This document shows, piece after piece, positions 8,363 to 8,528 of a DNA stretch of 8,528 nucleotides. The stretch lies in NCBI GenBank assembly GCA_017400025.1, contig JAFQAF010000087.1:1-8528 (forward strand). Direction: 5' to 3'. Every line of letters starts with the position of its first letter. The first letter of the stretch is position 1. The position numbers and the translations under genes were made by a program. Below the pieces are notes generated by a model that was not told the origin of the DNA, did no database searches, and saw only the letters and a program-made list of their open reading frames with translations. This stretch comes from Oscillospiraceae bacterium (GTDB lineage Bacteria > Bacillota_A > Clostridia > Oscillospirales > Ruminococcaceae).

Positions 8363-8409
8363 GCCTGGCGGCGTAAAGCCTCCGGGCTGGCATAATAAAT
8401 ATAGGAGGC
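8363..8409 (+). promoter_or_regulatory. fusA leader: GC-rich hairpin competing with Shine-Dalgarno pairing
   Basis: The arms 8363-8372 (GCCTGGCGGC) and 8378-8387 (GCCTCCGGGC) form a stem of ten positions with one C-U mismatch and one G-U pair around the loop GTAAA. The 3' arm starts with GCCTCC (8378-8383), exactly complementary to GGAGGC (8404-8409), which includes the fusA Shine-Dalgarno core. The leader can therefore fold with the ribosome site free (upstream hairpin) or covered. No U tract follows the hairpin, so it is not a terminator. Control of EF-G synthesis by this choice is an inference; the upstream hairpin looks the more stable fold. Confidence 0.5.
8403..8408 (+). promoter_or_regulatory. 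fusA ribosome binding site with short spacing
   Basis: AGGAGG sits only 4 bases before the ATG at 8413, shorter than the usual 5-9. Most of it (8404-8408) can pair with the upstream GCCTCC at 8378-8383. Confidence 0.85.
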
Positions 8410-8412
8410 AAA

Positions 8413-8528
8413 ATGGCAAGAGACGTTTCACTGGAAATGACCAGAAATATCGGTATCATGGCTCACATCGACGCCGGTAAGACTACAACAACAGAACGTA
8501 TTCTTTACTTCACAGGTGTTAACCATAA
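8413..8528 (+). CDS. fusA: Elongation factor G, N-terminal fragment cut by window edge
   Basis: EF-G is the GTPase that moves tRNA and mRNA through the ribosome after peptide bond formation and, with RRF, helps recycle ribosomes. Only 38 codons are present. They show the family start [20 protein letters not shown] and the G1 P-loop AHIDAGKTT (17-25) with the phosphate-binding lysine K23, then [11 protein letters not shown], matching EF-G rather than other translational GTPases such as EF-Tu or LepA. It follows rpsG by 67 bases, the normal str-operon order; tuf would be a usual next gene but is outside the window. The tetracycline-protection proteins share the P-loop but not this start and context. 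Confidence 0.97.
   Translation, partial: MARDVSLEMTRNIGIMAHIDAGKTTTTERILYFTGVNH

Overview
The window is a piece of the core transcription/translation gene cluster of a bacterium: rpoB (5' end cut off), rpoC, rpsL, rpsG and the first 38 codons of fusA, all on the + strand. It is about 94% coding. No mobile element, CRISPR array, tRNA or rRNA is visible. The organism looks like a low-to-mid GC member of the Firmicutes, most likely an anaerobic Clostridia of the Ruminococcus/Oscillospiraceae type. The reasons are the 1195-residue beta' subunit without the large proteobacterial insertion, the long Gram-positive form of S12 (140 residues, lysines at 56 and 101 as in Bacillus), the 156-residue S7, strong AGGAGG ribosome binding sites, and a heavy preference for ACA threonine codons. 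The genus cannot be fixed from sequence alone.

Layout: rpoB 1-3426 (partial), a 118-base gap with alternative GC-rich hairpins, rpoC 3545-7132, a 166-base gap with a very strong promoter inside a perfect inverted repeat and a structured leader, rpsL 7299-7721, a 153-base gap with a terminator-like hairpin followed by a second promoter candidate, rpsG 7875-8345 (GTG start), a 67-base gap whose GC-rich hairpin can compete with pairing to the ribosome binding site of fusA, and fusA from 8413 to the window edge.

The products work together in gene expression. RpoB and RpoC form the catalytic core of RNA polymerase. S12 and S7 are small-subunit proteins at the decoding centre and head of the 30S subunit, and EF-G drives translocation. 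Key residues are intact. The drug-target sites read here (rifampicin region of RpoB, streptomycin lysines of S12) are wild type.

I found no new protein system: the genes are ordinary. The unusual signals are in the gaps (promoter in a 16-bp palindrome, possible anti-SD switch before fusA, terminator plus promoter between rpsL and rpsG) and in a sharp change of leucine codon use inside rpoB. All of these are sequence-level candidates, not proven elements.
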